Shown here: positions 17,014 through 25,804 of the stretch, piece by piece
How the letters are laid out: every line of letters starts with the position of its first letter
Numbering within the stretch: position 1 is the first letter of the stretch
NCBI GenBank assembly: GCA_964408185.1
Contig: CAYOYK010000011.1
Coordinates: 1 to 64,000, forward strand
Length of the DNA stretch: 64,000 bases
DNA from: CAYOYK01 sp964408185
GTDB lineage: Bacteria > Bacillota > Clostridia > Christensenellales > Aristaeellaceae
Direction: 5' to 3'
Notes under the pieces: model-generated
Seen by the model: only the letters and a program-made list of their open reading frames with translations
Databases searched by the model: none
What the model was told of the DNA's origin: nothing
Program-made: the position numbers and the translations under genes

Positions 17014-17876
17014 GCTGCGCCTCCCTTGCGTCGCTTGGTCTTTTGCAGCAGAGTGCCGATGAGGCTTTGCTCCTTTTCGTGGTACATGCTCAGCAGCACC
17101 TGCTCCAGCGCCACGCGGTCGAGGTGGCGGGTCAGGCGGCCCTCCCGCGCCATGGAGATGACGCCGGTCTCCTCGCTGACGATCAGCGTTACGGCGTCGG
17201 TCGTCTCGGTTACGCCGAGGGCCGCGCGGTGGCGGGTGCCCAGCTCTCGGCTGATGGACTTGCCCTCGCTGAGCGTAAGGATGCAGGCGGCCGCCATGAG
17301 CCGCGTGCCGCGAATGACCACCGCGCCGTCGTGAAGCGGCGTGTTGGGCTCAAAGATGTTTTCCACCAGCGCGCCGGAGATCTCCGCGTCGATGGTGGTG
17401 CCGGTCTCGATGATATCCTTCAGGCCGATCTTCTGCTCAAACACAATCAGCGCGCCGACGCGCCGGCGGCTGAGGGACAGCAGGCAGTTGGTCAGCTCCT
17501 GCACGATGTGGCTGTTCTCCTGCTGGTCGCTGCCCCGCGAGTTCTCGCGGATGGCGCCGCGGCCGATCTGCTCCAGCGCCTTGCGCAGCTCCGGCTGGAA
17601 CAAAATCACCAGCACCACCGCGCCGTTGTTGACCACGTTGAGCAGCAGCCAGTTGAGGGCCGTCAGGCCCAGCAGATCGCTGGCGAGGCTTGCCACCACC
17701 AGCACGGCCAAGCCCTTGAGCACGGCGCTGGCGCGCGTTTGGCGCGTAAGCATCAGCAGCTCGTAGAGCAAAAACGCAACGATCAGAATGTCGACGACAT
17801 CGGCTACGGTGGGGCGGTTGAATACATTCCACAGGATGGTCTTGAGGCTCTCCCAGAATGCCTGCACGCGCCGCAC
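17010..17876 (-). CDS. cdaA: Membrane diadenylate cyclase CdaA
   Basis: 288 residues. Three membrane helices (about 24-42, 50-68, 72-92) precede the DAC domain with the catalytic motifs DGA (183-185) and RHR (215-217), both intact. It condenses two ATP to c-di-AMP, the messenger for potassium, osmotic and cell-wall control. First gene of the minus-strand operon ending with the rsmF-like gene. The start is taken as GTG at 17876; a second GTG three codons later (17867) is possible since the ribosome site is weak (GGAAAGTAGG). A promoter lies at 17907-17934. Confidence 0.95.
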   Translation of the reverse strand: MRRVQAFWESLKTILWNVFNRPTVADVVDILIVAFLLYELLMLTRQTRASAVLKGLAVLVVASLASDLLGLTALNWLLLNVVNNGAVVLVILFQPELRKALEQIGRGAIRENSRGSDQQENSHIVQELTNCLLSLSRRRVGALIVFEQKIGLKDIIETGTTIDAEISGALVENIFEPNTPLHDGAVVIRGTRLMAAACILTLSEGKSISRELGTRHRAALGVTETTDAVTLIVSEETGVISMAREGRLTRHLDRVALEQVLLSMYHEKEQSLIGTLLQKTKRRKGGAA

Positions 17877-17906
17877 CTACTTTCCGCTTAATACCCGGTG
17901 CCCTTT

Positions 17907-17934
17907 ATTATACTACATAGATTCCGGTTGGGAA
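17907..17934 (-). promoter_or_regulatory. Promoter of the cdaA operon
   Basis: Minus strand: perfect TATAAT (17912-17907) with TTCCCA 16 bases upstream (17934-17929). It lies back to back with the radC promoter. Confidence 0.6.
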
Positions 17935-17998
17935 AGGGCGCGGTGTGAATTTCCAATGAACAATTTTGCCGGAGCGGCGGGCGGAGGCCGATCGGCGC

Positions 17999-18027
17999 TT
18001 GTCCGGGGGCGGGGCGCATGCTATAAT
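17999..18027 (+). promoter_or_regulatory. Promoter of radC
   Basis: TTGTCC (17999-18004), 17-base spacer, perfect TATAAT (18022-18027), 57 bases before the radC ATG. Confidence 0.75.
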
Positions 18028-18083
18028 AGCGTGTGCGGACGGATCCGCCGGACCTGATTCTACATCCGATAAGGGCGGTGCCT

Positions 18084-18848
18084 ATGGAACACAGCGGTCA
18101 CAGACAGCGGATGCGCGAGTGCTTCCGCGCGCAGGGCTTGGAGGGCTTCGCGCCGCACGAGGTGCTGGAGCTGATGCTCTTTTACGCCATCCCGCAGCGC
18201 AATGTCAACCCGCTGGCGCATACGCTGATGGAGCGCTACGGCACGCTGAACGCCGTGCTGGACGCCTCGCCGGAGAGCCTGAGGCAGGTGGAGGGCGTGG
18301 GCGAGTACGCCGCCACGCTGATCGCGCTGTTTGGCGCGGTGGGCCGCCGCGCGCAGCGGGAGCTGGGCGGCCCGCGCGAGGCCATCCGCACGCGCGCGGA
18401 CGCGGAGATGCATTGCGTCCGCCTGCTCGCGGGCGAAAAGCGCGAGTGCTTTTACGCCGTCTGCCTCAACGGCCAGATGGAATTGCTGGGCGATGTGCTC
18501 GTGGCCACGGGCTCCATCGCGGACGTGCCCGCCTACCCGCGCGTGGTGGCGGACGCGGTGCTGGCCCGCAACGCGCATTGCGTGCTGCTGTGCCACAATC
18601 ATCCGGGCGGCTCGCTGCTGCCCTCTCAGCGCGATATCGAGGCTACGGCGGTCATCGAGGGCCTGCTGGAGACCCTTGAGGTGACGCTGTGCGATCATAT
18701 CATCGTGGCGGACGGGCGGGGGCTGAGCATGGTGCAGGAGCAGTACATCCAGCGCGAGATCACGCCCGGCGGCGTGCTCACCCGCGTCGCGGACAGCTCC
18801 GGCGCGGTGCTGCCCAAGCGCCGCCGGATCAAAACGGAGGAAGTATGA
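18084..18848 (+). CDS. radC: RadC family JAB/MPN-domain protein
   Basis: 254 residues. An N-terminal helix-hairpin-helix part (RQVEGVGEYAATLI) is followed by the RadC domain with an intact metal motif HNHPGGSLLPSQRD (H171, H173, D184). The family has a JAMM metalloprotease fold; despite the name a direct role in DNA repair is not established. The ATG at 18084 is chosen because the domain starts there, with AAGGGCGG upstream. Its TGA overlaps the next ATG (ATGA). Confidence 0.9.
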   Translation: MEHSGHRQRMRECFRAQGLEGFAPHEVLELMLFYAIPQRNVNPLAHTLMERYGTLNAVLDASPESLRQVEGVGEYAATLIALFGAVGRRAQRELGGPREAIRTRADAEMHCVRLLAGEKRECFYAVCLNGQMELLGDVLVATGSIADVPAYPRVVADAVLARNAHCVLLCHNHPGGSLLPSQRDIEATAVIEGLLETLEVTLCDHIIVADGRGLSMVQEQYIQREITPGGVLTRVADSSGAVLPKRRRIKTEEV

Positions 18849-19480
18849 ACGAACCCAAGAAAAAGCGCTCTGTGCGCGGAAGGATCCTGCGGGTGCTGCT
18901 GATTTTGATCGCGCTGGCCGTGCTTGGCTACGGCGCGCTGGTGGGCTATACCTATTACCGGGAGGTCACCGTGGCGGTTCCCACGGCGGCGGACTACGAC
19001 AGCATCATCGTGCTGGGCGCGCAGGTGAAGCCGGACGGCACGCCCTCCGTGCAGCTGCGCTGGCGGCTGGACAAGGCCGAGGAGATGTACGCCCTCCGCC
19101 CGTGCCCCGTGGTGGCGTGCGGCGCGCAGGGCGGCGGCGAGCCCGCCCCGGAGGGGCAGGTCATGCGCGAGCTGATGATCGCCGACGGACTGCCGGAGGA
19201 TCAAATCTACGCCGAGACCCTCAGCGACGACACGCAGGCCAATATCCAAAACGCCAAGGCGATCCTCGACGGGCTGGGCTGCACCCGCCCGCTGATTGTC
19301 ACGAGCGACTATCATCTGCCCCGCGCGCTGGAAATCGCCGGCGACGCGGGCGTGGCCGACCCGCAGGGCGCGGGCAGCCTGTGCCGCAACGAGCTGGGCT
19401 TTTGGCTGAAGAATCACTGCCGCGAGGCGCTCGCGTGGGTGAAATACTGGGGGATCAAGTACCTCCACCTGCCGCTGTGA
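18845..19480 (+). CDS. YdcF/SanA-like DUF218 membrane protein
   Basis: 211 residues. A basic N-terminus and one membrane helix (about 13-35) are followed by a DUF218 domain: YDSIIVLGAQVKPDG, a Gly-rich CGAQGGGEPAPE, and TSDYHLPRAL. This is the order seen in SanA and YdcF, which affect envelope integrity or lipid-carrier recycling. Biochemistry of this branch is not certain. Translationally coupled to radC by a 4-base overlap; rsmG follows after 5 bases. Confidence 0.83.
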   Translation: MNEPKKKRSVRGRILRVLLILIALAVLGYGALVGYTYYREVTVAVPTAADYDSIIVLGAQVKPDGTPSVQLRWRLDKAEEMYALRPCPVVACGAQGGGEPAPEGQVMRELMIADGLPEDQIYAETLSDDTQANIQNAKAILDGLGCTRPLIVTSDYHLPRALEIAGDAGVADPQGAGSLCRNELGFWLKNHCREALAWVKYWGIKYLHLPL

Positions 19481-19485
19481 CCGCC

Positions 19486-20280
19486 ATGAATGAAGAATTG
19501 CTTGCCCTGCTGACCGCGCGCCTGCCCCTGCTGGGCGTCCCCCTGCCGACGGACGCCGCGGACAGTCTGGCGCGCTACGGCTCGCTGCTGATGGACTGGA
19601 ACGAGCGGATCAACCTGACCGGGGACGCGTCCCCGGAGACCGTCTGCGATCGGCTGATCTTGGATTCCCTCGCGCCGCTGGCGGTTGGCGCGGCCTTCCC
19701 GGCGGGCGCGTCGCTCATCGACGTGGGCACCGGCGCGGGGCTGCCCGGCCTGCCGCTGGCCATCGCGCGGCCCGATCTGCGCGTCACGCTGCTGGACTCG
19801 CTGCAAAAGCGGGTGCGCTTTTTGCAGGCTGTGATCGACGAGCTGGGGCTGCCCAACGCCACCGCCGTGCAAAGCCGCGCCGAGGACGGCGCGCACGGCC
19901 CCCTGCGCGAGCGCTTTGATTTGGCGACGGCGCGGGCCGTGGCCGGACTGCCGACGCTGATGGAGTACCTGCTGCCCTACCTGCGCGTGGGCGGGCGCGC
20001 CCTTTGCTACAAGGGGCCCGCCGTGGCGGAGGAGCTTGCGGCCGCCGCGCGCGCGTCCGCACTGCTGGGCGGCGGCGCGCCCGTATGCCATCCCGTGCGC
20101 GTGCCCGGCCATGAGGATTGGCGGCACACGCTGGTGACCTGCGCCAAAACGCAAAAAACCCTTCGACAGTATCCGCGCAAAGCCGGCACGCCCAGCCGCG
20201 AGCCGCTGGGCGTTTCGACGGCGGCCGACGAAAGGCCGCCCCTTTCGCGCGCCGGCAGGGCGATTCCGCGCGAGCGCTGA
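19486..20280 (+). CDS. rsmG: 16S rRNA (guanine527-N7) methyltransferase RsmG
   Basis: 264 residues. Typical features are MDWNERINLTGD, the SAM motif IDVGTGAGLPGLPLAI, RAEDG and ATARAVAGLPTLMEYLLP. The domain normally ends near YPRKAGTPSREPL; about 23 further residues rich in Arg, Ala and Pro extend it here. The ATG at 19486 is used; an in-frame GTG at 19477 overlapping the previous stop (GTGA) is an equal alternative. The neighbour downstream is the noc-like gene, matching the rsmG-noc order of Firmicutes. Confidence 0.93.
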   Translation: MNEELLALLTARLPLLGVPLPTDAADSLARYGSLLMDWNERINLTGDASPETVCDRLILDSLAPLAVGAAFPAGASLIDVGTGAGLPGLPLAIARPDLRVTLLDSLQKRVRFLQAVIDELGLPNATAVQSRAEDGAHGPLRERFDLATARAVAGLPTLMEYLLPYLRVGGRALCYKGPAVAEELAAAARASALLGGGAPVCHPVRVPGHEDWRHTLVTCAKTQKTLRQYPRKAGTPSREPLGVSTAADERPPLSRAGRAIPRER

Positions 20281-20416
20281 CGAACGATTCCCGTCCCCGC
20301 GCGGCAGGAAAGCCCGCCGCGGCCTCGAATGCATGCGACAGGGATGCGTCCGGCGCGCGTCCATACCAAGCGGCGCGCGCGGGCGCGTCCTCCCCACGGG
20401 AGGACGGAGGGAAGGC

Positions 20417-21550
20417 ATGCTTCGAGAACCGACGCAGATCGGCTGGCTGCCCATCGACGCGGTGCAGCCGGATACAAAAGCCGAGGCCGCGCAGCCGCGC
20501 CGTGCGGGCGAGCCTGCGCTGACGGGACAGGAGCCGTATGGCGACAGCCGACGGGGTACGCCCGCCGCGAGCTGTGCCGAGGCCGCTCTGCCGCGCCGTG
20601 CGGGCGAGCTTGTGCTGACGGGGCAGGAGCCGTATGGCGACAGCCGACGGGGTACGCCCGCCGCGAGCTGTGCCGAGGCCGCTCTGCCGCGCCGTGCGGG
20701 CGAGCTTGTGCTGACGGGGCAGGAGCCGTATGGCGACAGCCGACGGGGTACGCCCGCCGCGAGCGATGCCGACGAATCAGCTATGGCGGGCGGGCGCGAC
20801 GCGGTCGGCCGTTCGCTGCTGGGCGCGCAGTCGCTCGCGCCCCGCGAGGGGAGGCCCTTGCTGGGCGGGCTGTTTTTGCCGCCCGTGCCCGTGGAGGCGC
20901 TGGGAGACGGACGCTATCGCGCGCTGGATGGCGACGCGCTGCTGTGCCGCTATCGGGAGGCGGGGATGACGCAGGTCGCGGCGGTGGTGCGCGTGGGGAG
21001 CGAGCTGGACGAGCGCGTCAACGCGCTGCTTGGCGAGCTGAGCCGGGGCGCGCTGGACTGCTACGATGAGGCCGCCCGCTGCCGCGCGCTCATGGAGGAA
21101 TGCGGCGCGACGCTGCCCGGCTTGGCCCTGCGGTTGGGCAAAAGCCAAGCGGCGTTGCGCAGGAGGCTCCGGCTGCTCGCCTTGGACGAGGATACCCGCG
21201 CCGCGCTGCGCTCCGGCGGGCTGGGCGAGGCCCACGCGCTGCTGCTGCTGCGCATCCAGCCGCCGTCCGCGAGGGCGCGGCTGGCGCGGCAGACCGTCGA
21301 GCGGCGGCTCACGGTCGGCCAGCTGGACGACTTGGTGGAGGGCATGCTGCGCCGCCTGCCGGTGCCCGCGCCCGCCGAGGGCCGCGTGCGCCCCGCCATC
21401 CGGGATCATCGGCTGTACCTCAACGCCATCCGCGATATCGTGGAGCAGATGCAGGCGGCGGGCCTGCAGGCGCAAATGACGACCGCGCAGGGCGCGAGCC
21501 TTGCCGAGATCCGCATTACGGTGCCCCTGCTGCGCGGCTCCCGCGCCTAG
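20417..21550 (+). CDS. noc: Degenerate Noc/ParB-like protein with a repeat insertion
   Basis: 377 residues. The N-terminus (IGWLPIDAVQPDTKA) recalls the first strand of ParB proteins. Residues 32-116 are three in-frame copies of a 32-residue repeat built on LTGQEPYGDSRRGTPAAS. Residues 155-192 (PPVPVEALGDGRYRALDGDALLCRYREAG) sit where ParB/Noc carry the GERRxRA CTP-binding box, but the ERR is missing. The helix-turn-helix (LGKSQAALRRRLRLLALDEDTRAAL) and the Noc-like C-terminus (HRLYLNAIRDIVEQMQAAG) are clear. Noc normally protects the nucleoid from division. The ATG at 20417 follows GGAGGGAAGG. DNA binding may persist while CTP switching is probably lost or altered. Confidence 0.75.
   Translation: MLREPTQIGWLPIDAVQPDTKAEAAQPRRAGEPALTGQEPYGDSRRGTPAASCAEAALPRRAGELVLTGQEPYGDSRRGTPAASCAEAALPRRAGELVLTGQEPYGDSRRGTPAASDADESAMAGGRDAVGRSLLGAQSLAPREGRPLLGGLFLPPVPVEALGDGRYRALDGDALLCRYREAGMTQVAAVVRVGSELDERVNALLGELSRGALDCYDEAARCRALMEECGATLPGLALRLGKSQAALRRRLRLLALDEDTRAALRSGGLGEAHALLLLRIQPPSARARLARQTVERRLTVGQLDDLVEGMLRRLPVPAPAEGRVRPAIRDHRLYLNAIRDIVEQMQAAGLQAQMTTAQGASLAEIRITVPLLRGSRA
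20483..20764. repeat. 96-bp in-frame tandem repeat in noc
   Basis: Near-identical units start at 20510, 20606 and 20702 (period 96), with partial matching sequence from 20483. The nearly perfect DNA identity implies recent duplication. Confidence 0.9.
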
Positions 21551-21551
21551 C

Positions 21552-21579
21552 TTGCGAAAACGAGAAAATATGATATACT
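21552..21579 (+). promoter_or_regulatory. Promoter of the CapA-like gene
   Basis: TTGCGA (21552-21557), 16-base spacer, TATACT (21574-21579), directly after the noc stop. Confidence 0.65.
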
Positions 21580-21598
21580 GAGGAGACCGAATGGGGGG

Positions 21599-22717
21599 AT
21601 GGCAATGCGCGGGTCAGTCTGCGCCCTGCTGGCGCTTTGCCTGCTGGCTGCGCCGTCCGCGCGCGCGGAGACGCGCGTGTACACATTCCCCTATGACGAG
21701 CCGCCGCAGGAGCTGACGAATACCGCCTATGTGGTTCCGCCGCAGGCGTCCGCCGCGGCGCTGACATTCGCCGGGGATTGCACGCTGGGCGTGGAGTATG
21801 CCCAGCGCGGCGCGGCCCGCTCGCTGCCCCGCGTGGTGGCGCGCGAGGGCGCGGCGTACCCCCTGCGCGAGATAAGCCCCTTTTTTGCGCAGGACGATCT
21901 GACCGTCGTCAATCTGGAGGGCGTGCTGAGCGACCGCAGCGTCAGCCCCGCCGATAAGACCTACCGCTTTCTCGGCCCTACGGCGCTTACCGAGGTGCTG
22001 ACGCTCGGCGGCGTGGAGTGCGTCGGGCTGGCCAACAACCACGCCATGGATTACTACCGCTACGGCAAGGACGATACCATCGCCGCGCTGAACGCTGCCG
22101 GGATCGCCTACTACGACGACGAGACCGTGACCGTGCTGGTCAAGGACGGCGTGCGCATCGGCCTGACGGGCACGGTGTTCGGGCCGAGCGAGGCCCAGCT
22201 TGCGCAGGTGGCGCGGCAGGGCGAGGCGCTCCGCGCGCTGGGCTGCGCCTACTGGATCCACACCATCCACATGGGCACGGAGTACGCCAAGACGCTCCAC
22301 TCCTCCCAAATCAAGATGACGAGCGCGCTTTCCGCGCTGGGGGTCGATTTGGTGGTGGGCGCGCACCCGCACATCGTGCAGGGCGCGGCGCTTTCGGGCG
22401 ATACGCCCGTGGTGTACAGCCTTGGCAACTTTTGCTTTGGCGGCAACTTTAACCCGCCGGATCACGACGCGTGCCTGCTCCGGGTGGAGCTGACATTCGC
22501 CGACGGCCAGCTTACGGGCCGCGCGCTGCGGCTGTACCCCATCAGCGTCAGCGGACACGACGCGTACAACGACTATCAGCCCCGGCGGCTCTCCGGGAAC
22601 GACGCGGAACGCGTGCTGGATAAAATGCGCGCCATGTCCGACGTGCAGATCGGCCCGTATGACGAGCTGGGCGGCGCGCTCATCGCGCTGCCGGATACGC
22701 CCCGATCCGACCAATGA
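21599..22717 (+). CDS. CapA-family metallophosphoesterase-like protein (secreted)
   Basis: 372 residues with a signal peptide (CALLALCLLAAPSARA). The mature part is a PGA_cap/CapA domain: LTFAGDCTLG (metal-binding Asp), NLEGVLSD, LANNHAMDY (NNH motif), WIHTIHMGTEY, and VVGAHPHIVQGA (GxHPH motif). These proteins are tied to poly-gamma-glutamate capsule export in bacilli, but stand-alone copies without capBCE, as here, are widespread and of uncertain substrate. Either ATG at 21599 or 21605 could be used. The LUD gene follows after 13 bases. Confidence 0.85.
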   Translation: MAMRGSVCALLALCLLAAPSARAETRVYTFPYDEPPQELTNTAYVVPPQASAAALTFAGDCTLGVEYAQRGAARSLPRVVAREGAAYPLREISPFFAQDDLTVVNLEGVLSDRSVSPADKTYRFLGPTALTEVLTLGGVECVGLANNHAMDYYRYGKDDTIAALNAAGIAYYDDETVTVLVKDGVRIGLTGTVFGPSEAQLAQVARQGEALRALGCAYWIHTIHMGTEYAKTLHSSQIKMTSALSALGVDLVVGAHPHIVQGAALSGDTPVVYSLGNFCFGGNFNPPDHDACLLRVELTFADGQLTGRALRLYPISVSGHDAYNDYQPRRLSGNDAERVLDKMRAMSDVQIGPYDELGGALIALPDTPRSDQ

Positions 22718-22730
22718 GGGAGGGAACCCA

Positions 22731-23306
22731 ATGGAACCTTTGGAAACAAACGCTTTGCAGGAGATGCGAGCCCACGGCTTTGAGGTGGCGGAGCTCAAAA
22801 CGGGCACGGAGGCCCGCGAGTATCTGCTGGCGCATATCGCGCCGGACGCGCGCGTCGGGCTGGGCGGCTCCGTGACCATCCGCGATATCGACGCGGTGTC
22901 GGCGCTGGAGGCGCGCGGCCAAACGGTGGGCCGCGAGGACGCCCGCACGGCGGATGTGTTCCTCAGCTCCGCCAACGCGGTCACGCGGGACGGCATGCTG
23001 GTGTTTATCGACGGCAACTGCAACCGCGTGGGCGCGATCCTGGACGGCCCGAAGGACGTCTATTTCGTCGTCAGCCGCAGCAAGCTGGTGGACGGCGGCA
23101 TCAACGCGGCCGTGGCGCGCATCAAGCAGGTGGCCTGCCCGCAGAACGCGCGCCGTCTGGGCCGCCAAACGCCCTGCGCGCAGACGGGCCTATGCAAGCC
23201 CGCGCAATGCGAGCAGAGCATGTGCAGCGCCACGGTGGCGCTGGAGCGCGTGCCGCACGGCCGCCATATGACCGTGCTCTGGGTGGAGGAAGCGCTGGGC
23301 TACTGA
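22731..23306 (+). CDS. LUD-domain protein (LutC/YkgG-like)
   Basis: 191 residues. The LUD core shows as VGLGGSVTIRDID, ADVFLSSANAVTRDGMLVFIDG, NRVGAILDGPKDVYFVVS and LVDGGINAAVARI. A Cys-rich tail (ACPQNA, TPCAQTGLCKPAQC, SMC) suggests a metal or Fe-S site. LUD proteins relate to lactate utilisation enzymes, but single LUD proteins with this tail are common in anaerobes and not functionally assigned. The ATG at 22731 follows GAGGGAGGG. Probably co-transcribed with the CapA-like gene. Confidence 0.85.
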   Translation: MEPLETNALQEMRAHGFEVAELKTGTEAREYLLAHIAPDARVGLGGSVTIRDIDAVSALEARGQTVGREDARTADVFLSSANAVTRDGMLVFIDGNCNRVGAILDGPKDVYFVVSRSKLVDGGINAAVARIKQVACPQNARRLGRQTPCAQTGLCKPAQCEQSMCSATVALERVPHGRHMTVLWVEEALGY

Positions 23307-23501
23307 ACCCGCATTTTGCAAGCGATCGGCCGCCTCCGCTCCGCGCGGGGCCGCCGTGGCTTGGGTTTTTTTTCGCAAAGCCACAAAAAAACCACGTCAG
23401 CCTGCAAAAAAAGGGTGGCGTAGTTTTTGCGCTTATGGTAAAATAATAGAACGTCCCGCGCGCTAGCGCCCGGACGAAGCTGATGAAAGAACGGTGACTC
23501 C

Positions 23502-24569
23502 ATGAACCGTGCTCCGCGCCTGCGGGAGGCGCTGCACCTGGCCCCCAACGAGGCGGCCCTGCTGCATAACCCGTCCAATATGTTCTATGTGTCCGGCTAT
23601 ACGGGCGAGGGCGCCGTGCTGGTGTGCGCGGACAGCCAAGCCGTGATCACGGACTTCCGCTACACCGAGCAGGCCGAAAACGAGGCCTCCGGCTTCGCGG
23701 TGGAAATGACCCGGAAAGGCCGCACGGAGAACGACGTGCTCGCGGAGCTCGTCGCGGGCCGCAAGCTGGATACCCTCTACTTTGAGGACGCGTATGTGAC
23801 CGTCCGCACGTTGGAAAGCCTCAAGTCCGCGCTGCCCAAGGTAAGGTTCCTCAGCATCCACGGCGCGTGCGAGGAGCTGCGCCAGATCAAGGATGAGGAC
23901 GAGATCAGCCGCATCGCCGCGGCCTGTCAGGTCACCAGCGACGCGTTTGAGCACGTGCTCGGCGTGATCAAGGACGGCATGACCGAGCGGGACATCGCGC
24001 TGGAGCTGGAGTTCTACATGTTCCATCACGGCGCGCAGAGCACGAGCTTTTCCACCATCGTGGCGGCGGGCGCTCACGGCTCGCTGCCGCATGCCCAGCC
24101 CGGCGACCGCAAGATCCAGCGCGGCGATATGATCACCATGGATTTCGGCGCGCGCGTCAGCGGCTATTGCGCCGATATGACCCGCACCGTGGCCTTCGGC
24201 CAGCCCAGCGACGAGATGAAGCGCGTGTACGATACCGTGTACCGCGCCCAGCTCGACTCGCAGGACGCGCTGATGGCGGGCAAGGTCTGCAAGGATATCG
24301 ACGCGGTGGCCCGCAGCTACATCGATTCTCAGGGCTACGAGGGCCGCTTCGGCCACGGCTTGGGCCACAGCCTTGGCATCGACATTCACGAGAATCCCCG
24401 GCTGAGCCTGCTGTGCGAGGAGAAGACACTCCCCATGCAGGTGCTCACCGTGGAGCCCGGCGTCTACCTGCCGGGCATAGGCGGCGTGCGCATCGAGAAC
24501 ACCTGCGTGGTGCTTGAGGGCGGCTGCCGCGCGCTTACTCCCGCCAGCCGGGAGCTTATCATCCTGTAA
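23502..24569 (+). CDS. Xaa-Pro aminopeptidase, M24B family
   Basis: 355 residues, the short (YqhT/PepQ-like) type. An N-terminal creatinase-like domain (1-130) precedes the pita-bread catalytic domain with dinuclear metal ligands in MDFGARVSGYCADMTRT (two Asp), GHGLGHSLGIDIHE (His), LTVEPGVYLPG (Glu) and GVRIENT (Glu). It removes N-terminal residues before proline. The ATG at 23502 is preceded by GAAAGAACGG. The gene lies directly upstream of efp, as in many Clostridia, and both may be transcribed together. Confidence 0.92.
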   Translation: MNRAPRLREALHLAPNEAALLHNPSNMFYVSGYTGEGAVLVCADSQAVITDFRYTEQAENEASGFAVEMTRKGRTENDVLAELVAGRKLDTLYFEDAYVTVRTLESLKSALPKVRFLSIHGACEELRQIKDEDEISRIAAACQVTSDAFEHVLGVIKDGMTERDIALELEFYMFHHGAQSTSFSTIVAAGAHGSLPHAQPGDRKIQRGDMITMDFGARVSGYCADMTRTVAFGQPSDEMKRVYDTVYRAQLDSQDALMAGKVCKDIDAVARSYIDSQGYEGRFGHGLGHSLGIDIHENPRLSLLCEEKTLPMQVLTVEPGVYLPGIGGVRIENTCVVLEGGCRALTPASRELIIL

Positions 24570-24602
24570 CACCCATACCATCTTGAACGGAGGAATACCA
24601 TT

Positions 24603-25160
24603 ATGATGACGGCAGGCGATTTTCGGAAGGGCATTACCATTGAGTGGGACGGCGGCGTGTGGACGATCGTGGACTTTCAGCACGTCAAGCCCGGCAAGGG
24701 CGCGGCGTTTGTGCGCACAAAGATCAAAAACGTGCTGACGGGCGCGGTGGTGGAACGCAGCTTCAACCCCACCGACAAAATGCCTCGCGCGATCATCGAG
24801 ACCAAGGATATGCAGTACTCCTACGCCGACGGCGACCTGTACTACTTCATGGACATGGAGACCTACGACCAGATCCCCCTCAACAAGGATCAGGTGGAGG
24901 ACGCCATCCCCTACGTGAAGGAGGGCACCAACGTCACCGTCAAGTTCTTCAAGGGCAACGCGTTCAGCGTGGCCGCGCCCAACTTTGTGGAGCTGGAGAT
25001 CACCGATACCGAGCCGGGCTTTAAGGGCGATACCGCCAGCAACACCTACAAGCCCGCCACGCTGGAGACCGGCTACACCCTGCAGGTGCCGCTGTTCATC
25101 AACACGGGCGATCGCGTCCGCGTGGACACCCGCACCGGCGAGTACATGGAGCGCTGCTAA
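24603..25160 (+). CDS. efp: Translation elongation factor P
   Basis: 185 residues with the three beta-barrel domains of EF-P. The conserved loop KPGKGAAF carries the modifiable Lys (K32, counting from the first of two Met). It rescues ribosomes stalled at polyproline, which fits the Pro-rich proteins seen in this window. No epmA/epmB or ymfI modification gene is in the window. GGAGG precedes the start. The next gene begins 15 bases downstream. Confidence 0.97.
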   Translation: MMTAGDFRKGITIEWDGGVWTIVDFQHVKPGKGAAFVRTKIKNVLTGAVVERSFNPTDKMPRAIIETKDMQYSYADGDLYYFMDMETYDQIPLNKDQVEDAIPYVKEGTNVTVKFFKGNAFSVAAPNFVELEITDTEPGFKGDTASNTYKPATLETGYTLQVPLFINTGDRVRVDTRTGEYMERC

Positions 25161-25175
25161 GCGAAGGAGTAGCTT

Positions 25176-25619
25176 ATGAGCAAGCTGAGCGACCGCGCAA
25201 ACTATCTGCGCGGTCTGGCCGCCGGAATGGAGCTTCCCGCCGAAAAGAACGAAACCAAGCTCATTACCGAGCTGCTGGAGCTGATCGGCGACATGGCGCA
25301 AAAGATCGAGGAGCTTGACGCGGACATCGGCGAGCTGGACGAGTATGTGGAGTCCATCGACGACGATCTGAGCGACATGGAGGAGACGCTTTTCGGCGAC
25401 GAGGAGCACGACCATGACGACGAGGACGGCGAGGACGAGGAATACTCGCCCGATATGCGTCAGCCCATCGCGTTTGATTGCCCCAACTGCGGGCAGTCCG
25501 TCACCCTCAAGGCCGAGGAGATCGACTTTGAGGAGAGTCCGCTCTGTCCCAAGTGCGGTAAGCCCTTCTTCCCCGATGTCATCGAGGGCGAGGGCGACGA
25601 CGGGGACGACGAAGACTAA
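25176..25619 (+). CDS. CD1247-type zinc-ribbon protein
   Basis: 147 residues. A helical N-terminal domain (1-60: SDRANYLRGLAAGMEL, ETKLITELLELIGDMA) is followed by a very acidic linker and a four-Cys zinc ribbon (FDCPNCGQSV and PLCPKCGKPF). An acidic tail ends the protein. It matches the conserved gene found behind efp in Clostridia (CD1247 N-terminal domain family), of unknown function. GAAGGAG precedes the ATG. A terminator follows at 25805. Confidence 0.85.
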   Translation: MSKLSDRANYLRGLAAGMELPAEKNETKLITELLELIGDMAQKIEELDADIGELDEYVESIDDDLSDMEETLFGDEEHDHDDEDGEDEEYSPDMRQPIAFDCPNCGQSVTLKAEEIDFEESPLCPKCGKPFFPDVIEGEGDDGDDED

Positions 25620-25804
25620 CGCCCTTCAGCCGCAAAGGGCCAAGGCTGCGGGAGGGCCGCCGCCTGCCGGGCCGCGGGGCGGCCTGTAAACAGCGCCCCC
25701 CAAACCGCGCCCCGTAAACCGCGCGGCGGCGTCAGCCGGCGCTCCGGCGCGGCGCTGTTCGCGGCGGCAACGCACAGGCAAGGGGTTATCAGCATTTCGG
25801 GGTT

